Part shown: positions 24,099 through 31,297 of the stretch, piece by piece
Layout of the letters: every line of letters begins with the position of its first letter
Position numbering within the stretch: position 1 is the first letter of the stretch
Assembly: GCA_934385475.1 (NCBI GenBank)
Contig: CAKRPS010000009.1
Coordinates: 1-64,000 of the forward strand
Direction of reading: 5' to 3'
Source of the DNA: an uncultured Lachnospiraceae bacterium
GTDB taxonomy: Bacteria; Bacillota; Clostridia; Lachnospirales; Lachnospiraceae
Length of the DNA: 64,000 nt
Made by a program: the position numbers and the translations under genes
Notes under the pieces: model-generated
The model's database searches: none
Told to the model about the DNA's origin: nothing
What the model saw: only the letters and a program-made list of their open reading frames with translations

Positions 24099-26243
24099 GT
24101 GAAAAAATACGGTTTGCTATTGGGAACGGTGCTGTGTCTGACACTGACCGGCTGCGCCCGGACAACGGATGACGGACTGTCTTCAATGGAGCAGGAGGCG
24201 GGTGTGGAAGCTACTACAGTGCAGGGACCTGCCTACACAGTACATACGGATACGGCGGCTCTGGACGAGAGCCACAGAATATCCGAGAATCTTTTCGGAA
24301 TTTTTCTGGAGGATATTAACTATGCGGTAGATGGCGGTATGTATCCGGAGATGGTCAAGAACCGTTCCTTTGAATATGGGATGGAGGCCAGGGATGCCCA
24401 GTATCACGGCTGGAAGGTTACGGATGACAGTGTGGAGTTCCAGGTAGTGGATGGCAGCCAGGAAGGTACAGAAGATACGGAAGCTGAAAAGACGGATCAT
24501 CTGGAGAAACGGCCGGGTACGGCACTGCATGAAGCAAATCCTCATTATGCGGTGGTTACCAATCCGGGGCTTTCTTCTGCAAAACCTTACGCCGGTATTT
24601 ATAACAGTGGTTACATAGAAGGAATGGCAATTCAGGAAGGGATGGAGTATCATGTCAGCTTTTATGCGAAGTCCGATGCGGCGCTTTCAGAAGATGCGGT
24701 TTACATAACTCTAATGGACGAAGCAGGGACGATCTATGGAGAGCAGAGTGTTGGGGGAATCACAGACCAGTGGACGAAGTTTGAAACCACTGTGACGGCA
24801 AACGCTACGGCCAATAAGGATGTGATACTTGCCATCGAGATACCCGCAGGGGAAGTCTGCTTTGACATGATATCGATGATGCCACAGGAAACCTATAAGG
24901 GACTTCCTGTCCGTAAGGATTTTGGAGAATATCTGGAAGCACTGGAACCGGCATTTCTGAGATTCCCCGGTGGATGTGTGGTAGAAGGAAGAGATGAAGA
25001 AAGCATTTACAGCTGGAAGGATTCCATAGGAAATGGAGAGCCCCTGTCCTGTAATGGAGAGACGGTCACCGGCGATGTGGCAGTAAGACCGCAGGGAAAG
25101 GATATCTGGCAGGGATCAGCGGCGAATCCCTACTATACGACCTACGGTATTGGCTTTTATGAGTATTTTGAACTGTGTGAGGCACTTGACTGTATGCCGG
25201 TGCCGGTCTTAAATGCAGGTATGACCTGTGAGATCCAAAGCCCCTTTTATAAGGTGTACAGCATTGCCAGTGACGAATTCCGGCAGTATGTGCAGGATGC
25301 GCTGGATCTGGTGGAATTTTGCAGGGGAGATGCAGATACAAAGTGGGGCGCTGTCAGAATTGCGATGGGACATGAGGAACCATTTGACCTGCGCTATATT
25401 GCCATCGGAAATGAACAGTGGCAGAGCGAATACCATCAGCACTACCAACAGTTTGTGAAAGCCTTTGAGGAGGCAGCGGCTTCTGATCCCGAGTTGTACG
25501 GAGGAATAGAACTGATCGTTGCAAACGGAACGGTTTCGGAAAGCGAGGACGGCTGGAATTATCTGATCTTAAATCCGGACTCTGTCACAACCCTTGTGGA
25601 TGAGCACTATTATCAGACGCCGGAGTGGTTTCTGGAGAATACGGACCGTTATGACAGCTATGACCGGGATTTTCAGGCGAAGGTATTCTTAGGTGAGTAT
25701 GCGGCCAAGGCAAACACGATGGATGCGGCACTTGCGGAGGCAGCCTTTATGACAGGACTGGAAAAGAACGGCGACGTTGTGGAGATGGCATGCTACGCAC
25801 CCCTGTTTGCCCATGTTAAACTGAATCAGTGGGTGCCGGATCTGATCTTTTATTCCAACGATTCTATTTTCGGGAGCGTCAACTATTATGTGCAACAGCT
25901 TTTCAGTGTGAATGCCGGACAGACCAGCTTGCCGGCAGAACTGACAGGAATACAGGAAGGTTCGGTCTTTGAGTCGGCCAGTCTGGATGAAAACGGCGAT
26001 CTGATCCTGAAGCTTGTCAATGTGACCGGGGAAGAGAATACTTTGCATATCCGTGTGGATGGAGCAGAGCAGTTTGAGACGCAGGCAGAGGTGACAGTGC
26101 TTTGCGGAGCTGATGCAAAAGCCGCCAACAGTATGGAGAACAGGGTTGTTGTGCCGGTGCAGGATACGATGCAGGCAGGGGAAAGCTTTGAATACACCCT
26201 GAGTCCCTATTCTCTTACTGTGATCAGACTGCCGCGAAGATAA
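24099..26243 (+). CDS. Lipoprotein alpha-L-arabinofuranosidase, GH51
   Basis: 714 residues from a GTG start preceded by AAGGGGG; the overlapping ATG is followed at once by a stop. The signal peptide ends in lipobox LTGC (Cys near residue 19). A carbohydrate-binding-like beta domain is inserted at about 105-270. The TIM barrel carries the GH51 acid/base Glu near 439 (AIGNEQWQSEY) and the nucleophile Glu near 533 (VFLGEYAAKA). A C-terminal beta-sandwich follows. It removes arabinose from arabinan or arabinoxylan at the cell surface. It stands alone, with no linked transporter. Confidence 0.9.
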   Translation: MKKYGLLLGTVLCLTLTGCARTTDDGLSSMEQEAGVEATTVQGPAYTVHTDTAALDESHRISENLFGIFLEDINYAVDGGMYPEMVKNRSFEYGMEARDAQYHGWKVTDDSVEFQVVDGSQEGTEDTEAEKTDHLEKRPGTALHEANPHYAVVTNPGLSSAKPYAGIYNSGYIEGMAIQEGMEYHVSFYAKSDAALSEDAVYITLMDEAGTIYGEQSVGGITDQWTKFETTVTANATANKDVILAIEIPAGEVCFDMISMMPQETYKGLPVRKDFGEYLEALEPAFLRFPGGCVVEGRDEESIYSWKDSIGNGEPLSCNGETVTGDVAVRPQGKDIWQGSAANPYYTTYGIGFYEYFELCEALDCMPVPVLNAGMTCEIQSPFYKVYSIASDEFRQYVQDALDLVEFCRGDADTKWGAVRIAMGHEEPFDLRYIAIGNEQWQSEYHQHYQQFVKAFEEAAASDPELYGGIELIVANGTVSESEDGWNYLILNPDSVTTLVDEHYYQTPEWFLENTDRYDSYDRDFQAKVFLGEYAAKANTMDAALAEAAFMTGLEKNGDVVEMACYAPLFAHVKLNQWVPDLIFYSNDSIFGSVNYYVQQLFSVNAGQTSLPAELTGIQEGSVFESASLDENGDLILKLVNVTGEENTLHIRVDGAEQFETQAEVTVLCGADAKAANSMENRVVVPVQDTMQAGESFEYTLSPYSLTVIRLPRR

Positions 26244-26247
26244 CCTC

Positions 26248-26919
26248 TCAGCGCATAGCGCGTTTCAAGGCACTTTGAAATACAGACTTGGACAAACCTT
26301 TACGGTACAGACAGGCAGAGAGCAGATAGGAAAGTGCGCTGCCTGCCAGAACCAGAAAGTAACTGAGGAGTATGGTCAGGTGCAGGCTGCTGCAGATATC
26401 TGTCACAAAGGAAAGGACGTTGATCACAAGAATGGCCGGCATGATCGTGACAACGAGGGCGATTGTGGACAAAAGAAAGTATTTGTAGCATACTCCAAAA
26501 TAAATCTGTGTCAGAAACAGGGTAAAGCCCAACAGGAGCAGATATTGTGTCTGCATGAGAAGATTGTCATCGGCACTGTAGCCTTCTACGCCTGTGTAGA
26601 TAAAGCTGACATGCAGGATGACAACGATGGTAAAGGCAATCAGCATAAGCGGTACAACGACCAGATAAGGAAGGGTAAGCTGGATCTTCCGTCTGTATCC
26701 GGAGGACTGGATCAGAGTGGAAAGATCCAGGGAAAGGATCAGCTGAAAGATCATAAAAACGGACAATACGATATAGAAGCCTCCCACGAAGGTCGCACCT
26801 TTTGTGAAAAACTCAGTGACAATTCCGATCACGGCAAACAGGATGCCGAAGAACAGTTCCATTTTGAAGGCAAGGCCGAATTTTATTAAGTGACAGGCAA
26901 GTTTTAAATCTTTGATCAT
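26248..26919 (-). CDS. ABC-2-like membrane protein of the YtrA-type operon
   Basis: 223 residues starting MIKDLKLACHLIKFGLAFKM. The in-frame ATG at 26931 lies ahead of the GAGGA ribosome site and is rejected. About six hydrophobic segments make it a permease-type subunit. It is the last gene of a GntR-ATPase-permease-permease operon on the minus strand. It has its own copy of the TGCGCA element directly before the start, separating it from the first permease by 60 bp. Confidence 0.78.
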   Translation of the reverse strand: MIKDLKLACHLIKFGLAFKMELFFGILFAVIGIVTEFFTKGATFVGGFYIVLSVFMIFQLILSLDLSTLIQSSGYRRKIQLTLPYLVVVPLMLIAFTIVVILHVSFIYTGVEGYSADDNLLMQTQYLLLLGFTLFLTQIYFGVCYKYFLLSTIALVVTIMPAILVINVLSFVTDICSSLHLTILLSYFLVLAGSALSYLLSACLYRKGLSKSVFQSALKRAMR

Positions 26920-26954
26920 GTTTATCCTCATTTCTGCGCACGATGTTGGCGCAT
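26917..26954 (-). repeat. 38-bp TGCGCA element, copy 2 (before an ABC permease gene)
   Basis: On the minus strand, TGCGCC and TGCGCA are 7 bp apart, then 15 nt with TGAGGA, then the permease start codon. The first half-site has one change. The encoded peptide is MRQHRAQK followed by TGA. Confidence 0.82.
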
Positions 26955-26979
26955 ATTGTATTTCATTTTTGACAGATAG

Positions 26980-27630
26980 TTAACGTAGAAAACTGCGGTC
27001 GTAATTTCGCAGAACCAGTTTCAGCATAAAGCGTGTGGCAAAGACCCCGGCTGCGACAAACAGGACGGTGAGCAGGAGAACAATCCACGTGTTATACAGC
27101 CATCCTTTTATAGAGAGGAAAAAGAGAAGGCCGACCGGAATCATAGTGAGCAGAGTACCGACCAGAACATACGGCATAAGCGAGCTGATATAGCGGACCA
27201 AAGTCAGGATCAGAGTGCTCCCTGTGTAGATAACAGAGATATTCAGCAAAGCATACCAGAGATATCCTGATGGGGAAGACTCTGCGGTGCTGCCCCGGGA
27301 GAGTACTGCGACAACCGCTGTCACAAGGACAATCTCCAGAAGGCGACGAAGCTGGTCAAGAAGGATAGCTCTTTGCAGCAAGGTTTTTCCGGCAGGCGAA
27401 CAACGTAAAATGCCGTAGCTTGTGCCCGGGGAAGAAATTCCGTTAAAGATAAAAAAGTCGCAGACCAGATCCAGGAGCATTAAGTTGGCTGAGACAAGTA
27501 AAAGACTGATCTCTCCGCAAATATAACTGAACCAATAGTGTAAAACGATCAGCAGGAGCATAATGACGGGAATCAGAATCCGCATGCCCACAGGATAGAA
27601 AACTTTATAGGTTTTAAGTGTATTTTTCAT
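26980..27630 (-). CDS. ABC-2-type membrane permease subunit
   Basis: 216 residues with six predicted membrane segments and no soluble domain (MKNTLKTYKVFYPVGMRILI at the start). CGGAG precedes the ATG. It lies 21 bp after the ATPase gene, so it should be the channel-forming partner. The family is not named with certainty. Paired membrane proteins of this size accompany YtrA-type regulators in Clostridia. Confidence 0.78.
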   Translation of the reverse strand: MKNTLKTYKVFYPVGMRILIPVIMLLLIVLHYWFSYICGEISLLLVSANLMLLDLVCDFFIFNGISSPGTSYGILRCSPAGKTLLQRAILLDQLRRLLEIVLVTAVVAVLSRGSTAESSPSGYLWYALLNISVIYTGSTLILTLVRYISSLMPYVLVGTLLTMIPVGLLFFLSIKGWLYNTWIVLLLTVLFVAAGVFATRFMLKLVLRNYDRSFLR

Positions 27631-27651
27631 GATAAACTCCGTTTCTGCCCA

Positions 27652-28554
27652 TCAACGAAGACAGGTATTATTCTTCATAACGGCTACGGCAATCTGGGAA
27701 AGAGAGGGGCTCTCAAGAGACAGGTCAAGACCGGCAAGCTCCTGAAGACGGTCACTGAGACAGACTCCCTCGAAACCGAAGCTGTTGGAGGAAAAGGTGT
27801 ACATAGCCTTTCTGGCTGCCGCAGCGTCCTTGTTTTCGCCCCGCACAACAATATATTTTTCTTTCAGGTCTTCCACAAAACCCTGCTCCACGATCGTTCC
27901 ATGTTCGACGATGATGGCATAGTCAGTGGCAGCCTCCATATCGGCGATGTTGTGTGTGGAGAAAATCACAGATTTTTCGCCCTCCCCATCTGCCAGATAG
28001 CTGCGGATCATGTCGCAGAGACGGTCACGCATCAGCGGATCAAGGGGAGAAGCGGGCTCATCCATAACCAGGAGGTCCGTCTGCCTGGATAGCACACCGG
28101 CGAGCATCAGCTTGATCCGGTTTCCGTCGGAGAGAGCACTGACTTTTTTGCTCTGTTCAAAGGAACCATCTGTGGTGATGGCAAGCTCTTTGCAGAGACG
28201 GTCGTACTGCTCGCCGTCAAAGTCGGAAAAGAGAAGCTCCTGCAGCTCTTTTGCCTGCTTCAGGGTCCATTGAGGCAGATAATAGGAACCGGTTCCTGTG
28301 TAACCGATACGGCTCTTGACGGTAGGATTCTTGTCAAGCTCGGAATCCGAATATTTGCCAAAGTAGGTAAAGGAACCCTTATAGTCGAGCTGAATCCCTG
28401 CTATCATATCTAACAGCGTTGTTTTTCCGGCTCCGTTTTCACCGATCAGGGCGGTGGAAAAACCCTTGGGGATTTCCAGGGAAGGGATGTTCAGTTCGAA
28501 ATTTTTATATTTCTTTCGCAGATCTCGTCCGGAGATCACACTTTCATAAGTCAT
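27652..28554 (-). CDS. ABC transporter ATPase of the GntR (YtrA-type) operon
   Basis: 300 residues. Walker A is GENGAGKTT, Walker B is LLVMDEPASPLD and the H-loop is FSTHN. The signature is LSDGNRIKL, a variant in which the usual LSGGQ Gly and Gln are replaced. A C-terminal regulatory extension of about 75 residues follows. It begins 35 bp after the GntR gene, with a GGAGG ribosome site. It powers the two downstream membrane subunits. Confidence 0.9.
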   Translation of the reverse strand: MTYESVISGRDLRKKYKNFELNIPSLEIPKGFSTALIGENGAGKTTLLDMIAGIQLDYKGSFTYFGKYSDSELDKNPTVKSRIGYTGTGSYYLPQWTLKQAKELQELLFSDFDGEQYDRLCKELAITTDGSFEQSKKVSALSDGNRIKLMLAGVLSRQTDLLVMDEPASPLDPLMRDRLCDMIRSYLADGEGEKSVIFSTHNIADMEAATDYAIIVEHGTIVEQGFVEDLKEKYIVVRGENKDAAAARKAMYTFSSNSFGFEGVCLSDRLQELAGLDLSLESPSLSQIAVAVMKNNTCLR

Positions 28555-28589
28555 GTTTTTTCCTCCATCATAAAAAGAATTACATTTGC

Positions 28590-28964
28590 TTAGGTTTCAT
28601 CTAAAGTCAGCAGAGTTTGCAGAGTGCCCATCAGCTCATCTTTGCTAAGTCCTGCGATTTTGGCTGACTGGATAGCCAGCAGAAGGGCATCCTCCACCTT
28701 TCGCATATGCTGTTCTATGAGCATGTCCGAGTCCTGGGCATTGACATAGTAGCCCTTTCCCTGTACAGCGGTCACCAGTCCTTCGGAGGCAAGCTGTTCA
28801 TAGGCCTTCATGGTGGTGATCACGCTGATCTTCAACTCCTTGGCCAGACCGCGGATAGATGGCAGGTAATCGCCCTGCGCATATTTTCCCTCCAGAATAT
28901 CGGAGCGGAAGCTTTCAGCAATCTGCTGGTAGATGGGTACTCCCGAGTTTTGCATAATTTTCAT
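28590..28964 (-). CDS. GntR-family regulator, YtrA subfamily
   Basis: 124 residues. An N-terminal winged helix (about 8-75: GVPIYQQIAESFRSDILEGK, then YLPSIRGLAKELKISVITTM) and a short C-terminal helical dimerisation part, as in the YtrA subfamily, which lacks a large effector domain. It is the first gene of the minus-strand ABC operon. A promoter overlapping a TGTATATACA palindrome lies upstream, so it probably represses its own operon and responds to an envelope antibiotic signal. Confidence 0.9.
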   Translation of the reverse strand: MKIMQNSGVPIYQQIAESFRSDILEGKYAQGDYLPSIRGLAKELKISVITTMKAYEQLASEGLVTAVQGKGYYVNAQDSDMLIEQHMRKVEDALLLAIQSAKIAGLSKDELMGTLQTLLTLDET

Positions 28965-28991
28965 GGTATATCCTCATTCCTTTGCGCGCAT
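28962..28991 (-). repeat. Degenerate TGCGCA-type leader (before the GntR gene)
   Basis: On the minus strand ATGCGCGCAAAGGAA runs into TGAGGATATACC and the GntR start codon. Compared with the intact element, about 8 bp of the hairpin half are missing, but the TGAGGA site and a short peptide (MRAKE) with overlapping stop remain. Confidence 0.5.
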
Positions 28992-28992
28992 G

Positions 28993-29029
28993 ACCGGTTC
29001 TGTTCCTGTTCAGGAAAAACAGAACCGGT
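28993..29029 (-). promoter_or_regulatory. 12-bp stem-loop in the leader of the GntR operon
   Basis: ACCGGTTCTGTT (28993-29004) and AACAGAACCGGT (29018-29029) are perfect complements with a 13-nt loop. There is no U-tract in either direction, so it is a leader structure or operator rather than a terminator. Confidence 0.6.
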
Positions 29030-29051
29030 GAAAAGTTAACTGTTTATATGT

Positions 29052-29082
29052 TGTATATACACCTATATCACATGCATGTCAA
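29052..29082 (-). promoter_or_regulatory. Promoter and palindromic operator of the GntR/ABC operon
   Basis: On the minus strand, TTGACA (29082-29077), a 17-bp spacer and TATATA (29059-29054). The -10 is embedded in the perfect palindrome TGTATATACA (29052-29061), a plausible GntR site. Confidence 0.65.
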
Positions 29083-29101
29083 GAGATTTTTTTTATGATC
29101 A

Positions 29102-29224
29102 AAAAGAAAATAGTGTGAAAAATCCATATACGAAAGATTTTTCACACGCGAGATTTGTGTCTGCGCACACTTGACACAAACCCGATATGCGCAAAGAGCG
29201 TGCGCAGAAATAAGGATTAGTATG
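29102..29224 (+). repeat. 123-bp long form of the TGCGCA element, copy A
   Basis: About 91 percent identical to 62089-62211 over 123 bp without gaps. Three successive hairpins: GTGTGAAAAATC/GATTTTTCACAC (29113-29124 and 29136-29147), TTTGTGTC/GACACAAA, and the TGCGCA pair at the 3' end. The final ATG (29222) opens only 15 codons, so no gene is served. It lies just beyond the stop of the minus-strand SpoIID-like gene. Confidence 0.88.
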
Positions 29225-29240
29225 CTTATACAGAGATATC

Positions 29241-30554
29241 TCAGGTGCCGGGTTCGGAAATACGGCTGACACCCACGTAGATTTCGGAAATTTTGTACCA
29301 TGTCGGATAGTCGACAATGCCCGTCTGCCCCAGATTAAAAATTCGCTGAAAGGTACGGACGGCGTTGGCGGTAGCTGAGCCGTAGATTCCATCTGCTGTG
29401 ATCTTCGGAATGGCAGGGTAGTTCTGGGCGATCCGGTTGAGCTGTTGCTGAATCTGCAATACCTTATCGCCGGAAGCTCCGATGCCGAGGTTGTAGCCGG
29501 GCCAGGAAGATGGAACGCCGGATACCGCAACAGCGGTGTTGATATACATGTCACTGCCATAGTAATACCGGATGATCTCGATGGCGGAATATCCTTCGTC
29601 GCCAAGATATTTGGAGCCCCATTGACTCAGGCCTCTACAGGTCGTGGTACGGCCGTCGCAGTAGGAGGTAAAAATAGGCTGACGGACACCGGGCCGGGAG
29701 AGATAGTTGGCAAAAATGGTGTCGACAAGCCGGTCAATGTTGGAATAAATATTTCTTCCCCGGATCCATTTCTGGTCGTAGGCGGTGGAGGAGGTGATTG
29801 TGAAGTTGTAGCCTTGGTTCCGATACCACTCCGTGTACACTCTGTTCAACGTAAAGGACATGATCGCCAGCGTGTTTGCGTAGATTGCATTTTCAGGCCA
29901 GGTAGCATAGATTTCCGAGGAGACTACATTCTTGATATAATCCCGGTATTTGACATAATAGTTGGGAGCGGTAGAGTCGGAAGGAACACCGTCATGGACG
30001 ATGATATACTCCGGGATAACGACTCTGCTCAGGACAATTTCTCCCGTTTCATCCATCGGCTTGATTTCATCCTCCGGTATTTTCGGGGGATAATCGCCGT
30101 ACAGTGTGTGATCCGGGATAGAGATCCGTTCCAGATCCTCCGTGGTGGTCTCGGACGGGTTCATGCGGATCTGCTGGATGGCTGTGACATCCGGAAGGAC
30201 TTCCACGCCGGAGACAATGACCGGCTCGTAGCCCGGGGCGGTTACCGATACGGTGTATTCCGCGTAGGGCATGGGAGAATCAGGCGTCAGACTGTATTGC
30301 AGGGGAGGAGTTTCCAGACTGACGGTATCTGTCTGACCGGAGGAATCGGTTGTCAGAGTTTCCAGAGGACTTCCGGGTTCTCCTGTAAAGGAAATGGCGA
30401 TCTTTGCTCCCGGAATCGGGACAAGACCGATACTTGCTGTGACATCAATCTGCAGACGGCCGGTGGAAACAGGAGCAGAGGGAGTGGGTTCTGTTCCGGC
30501 TGGCGGCAACTGTACAGGGGGTGTCTCGGCACTTTTAAAATAAGGCTTTTCCAT
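29241..30554 (-). CDS. SpoIID-like / peptidoglycan-binding domain protein
   Basis: 437 residues with a Pro-rich start and no signal peptide or membrane helix. Two carboxypeptidase-regulatory-like beta domains (about 30-165) are followed by a SpoIID-like region (about 200-345), with the segments AIYANTLAIMSFTLNRVY and CRGLSQWGSKYLGDEGY. A peptidoglycan-binding domain (about 360-430, SGDKVLQIQQQLNRIA) is last. SpoIID is a lytic transglycosylase used in engulfment; the proposed catalytic residue needs alignment. The missing export signal suggests action inside the mother cell or a non-classical route. Start preceded by GAGGT. Confidence 0.78.
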   Translation of the reverse strand: MEKPYFKSAETPPVQLPPAGTEPTPSAPVSTGRLQIDVTASIGLVPIPGAKIAISFTGEPGSPLETLTTDSSGQTDTVSLETPPLQYSLTPDSPMPYAEYTVSVTAPGYEPVIVSGVEVLPDVTAIQQIRMNPSETTTEDLERISIPDHTLYGDYPPKIPEDEIKPMDETGEIVLSRVVIPEYIIVHDGVPSDSTAPNYYVKYRDYIKNVVSSEIYATWPENAIYANTLAIMSFTLNRVYTEWYRNQGYNFTITSSTAYDQKWIRGRNIYSNIDRLVDTIFANYLSRPGVRQPIFTSYCDGRTTTCRGLSQWGSKYLGDEGYSAIEIIRYYYGSDMYINTAVAVSGVPSSWPGYNLGIGASGDKVLQIQQQLNRIAQNYPAIPKITADGIYGSATANAVRTFQRIFNLGQTGIVDYPTWYKISEIYVGVSRISEPGT

Positions 30555-30652
30555 AAGGCTACCTCGTAGCGCTTTCTTCCTAATAGCATATGCGGGATGA
30601 AAAGAAATGGTATCTGTGGTATGATAAAAAGCAAAGAAAGACAGAGGAAATT

Positions 30653-30690
30653 ATGCGCAAAAAACGTGCGCAGAAATGAGGATTAAAATG
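30653..30690 (+). repeat. 38-bp TGCGCA element, copy 3 (before the phosphatase gene)
   Basis: TGCGCA at 30654-30659 and 30667-30672 (7-bp gap), then 15 nt with TGAGGA, then ATG 30688. The encoded peptide is MRKKRAQK with its TGA overlapping GAGGA; here the peptide has its own upstream GAGG. Confidence 0.87.
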
Positions 30691-31227
30691 GGACATATAT
30701 ATTTTGTCAGGCACGGGCAATCCTATTGGAATGTGGCAAACCGGATCTGTGGGGCGACAGACATTGAACTGACTCCGGAAGGACACAGGCAGGCCGAGGA
30801 GACCGGCAGGAAAATCCTGGAGGAGAAAATACAGTTTGACGAGATTCTTTATTCACCGCTGAAAAGAGCGAAGGAGACGGCAGAGCATATCGCGGAGATG
30901 ACAGGGGTACCCTGCCGGGCGGAGATAAGGCTGATAGAGCAGAACTTTGGAAAATACGAGGGAACGCCGCGTAACGGAGCGGAATTTCAGGAAGCCAAAA
31001 GGCATTTTATTGACAGCTACGAGGGCGGAGAATCCATGATGAGGATGGCCCAGAGAATCTACAACCTGCTGGATGACATCAGGGAAGAATCCGGGCACAA
31101 GACCTATCTGCTCGTGGCACATAACGGGATAGCGCGGGTGGTAAACTCGTACTTCCACGACCTCACAAACGAGGAGTATGCGGCATTCGGGATTGACAAC
31201 TGCGAAGTGAGACGGTTTGACTTTTAG
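30688..31227 (+). CDS. Histidine phosphatase family (phosphoglycerate mutase-like) protein
   Basis: 179 residues from ATG 30688; ATG 30676 lies before the GAGGA site. The catalytic motif is FVRHGQSYWN near residue 7. Other active-site elements are SPLKRAKETAEH, the Glu in LIEQNFGKYEG and the second His in VAHNGIARV. Members dephosphorylate small phosphate esters, with CobC/GpmB-like specificity. Neighbours give no substrate hint. Its ribosome site is part of the repeated element. Confidence 0.88.
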   Translation: MGHIYFVRHGQSYWNVANRICGATDIELTPEGHRQAEETGRKILEEKIQFDEILYSPLKRAKETAEHIAEMTGVPCRAEIRLIEQNFGKYEGTPRNGAEFQEAKRHFIDSYEGGESMMRMAQRIYNLLDDIREESGHKTYLLVAHNGIARVVNSYFHDLTNEEYAAFGIDNCEVRRFDF

Positions 31228-31228
31228 G

Positions 31229-31258
31229 TTGCGCGGTTGAACCTGTGAATGCTATACT
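31229..31258 (+). promoter_or_regulatory. Promoter of the four-gene unknown operon
   Basis: TTGCGC (31229-31234), an 18-bp spacer and TATACT (31253-31258), preceded by an extended -10 TG at 31250-31251. It lies 40 bp before the first gene. Confidence 0.55.
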
Positions 31259-31297
31259 GTTAAGGAAAGATACAAGGACGAAATGGGTTGATCTGTA

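Noticed and set aside
29171-29200. TTGACA inside the long repeat as a promoter
   Set aside because: No -10-like hexamer lies 16-18 bp downstream; the TTGACA is part of the second hairpin arm.
29102-29224. The repeat as a transposase-bearing insertion sequence or a CRISPR array
   Set aside because: It is too short to encode an enzyme, and there is no regular repeat-spacer pattern anywhere in the window.
29445-30569. A 374-codon plus-strand frame, Gly/Asp/Arg-rich
   Set aside because: It is antisense to the SpoIID-like protein, which has recognisable domains and a ribosome site.
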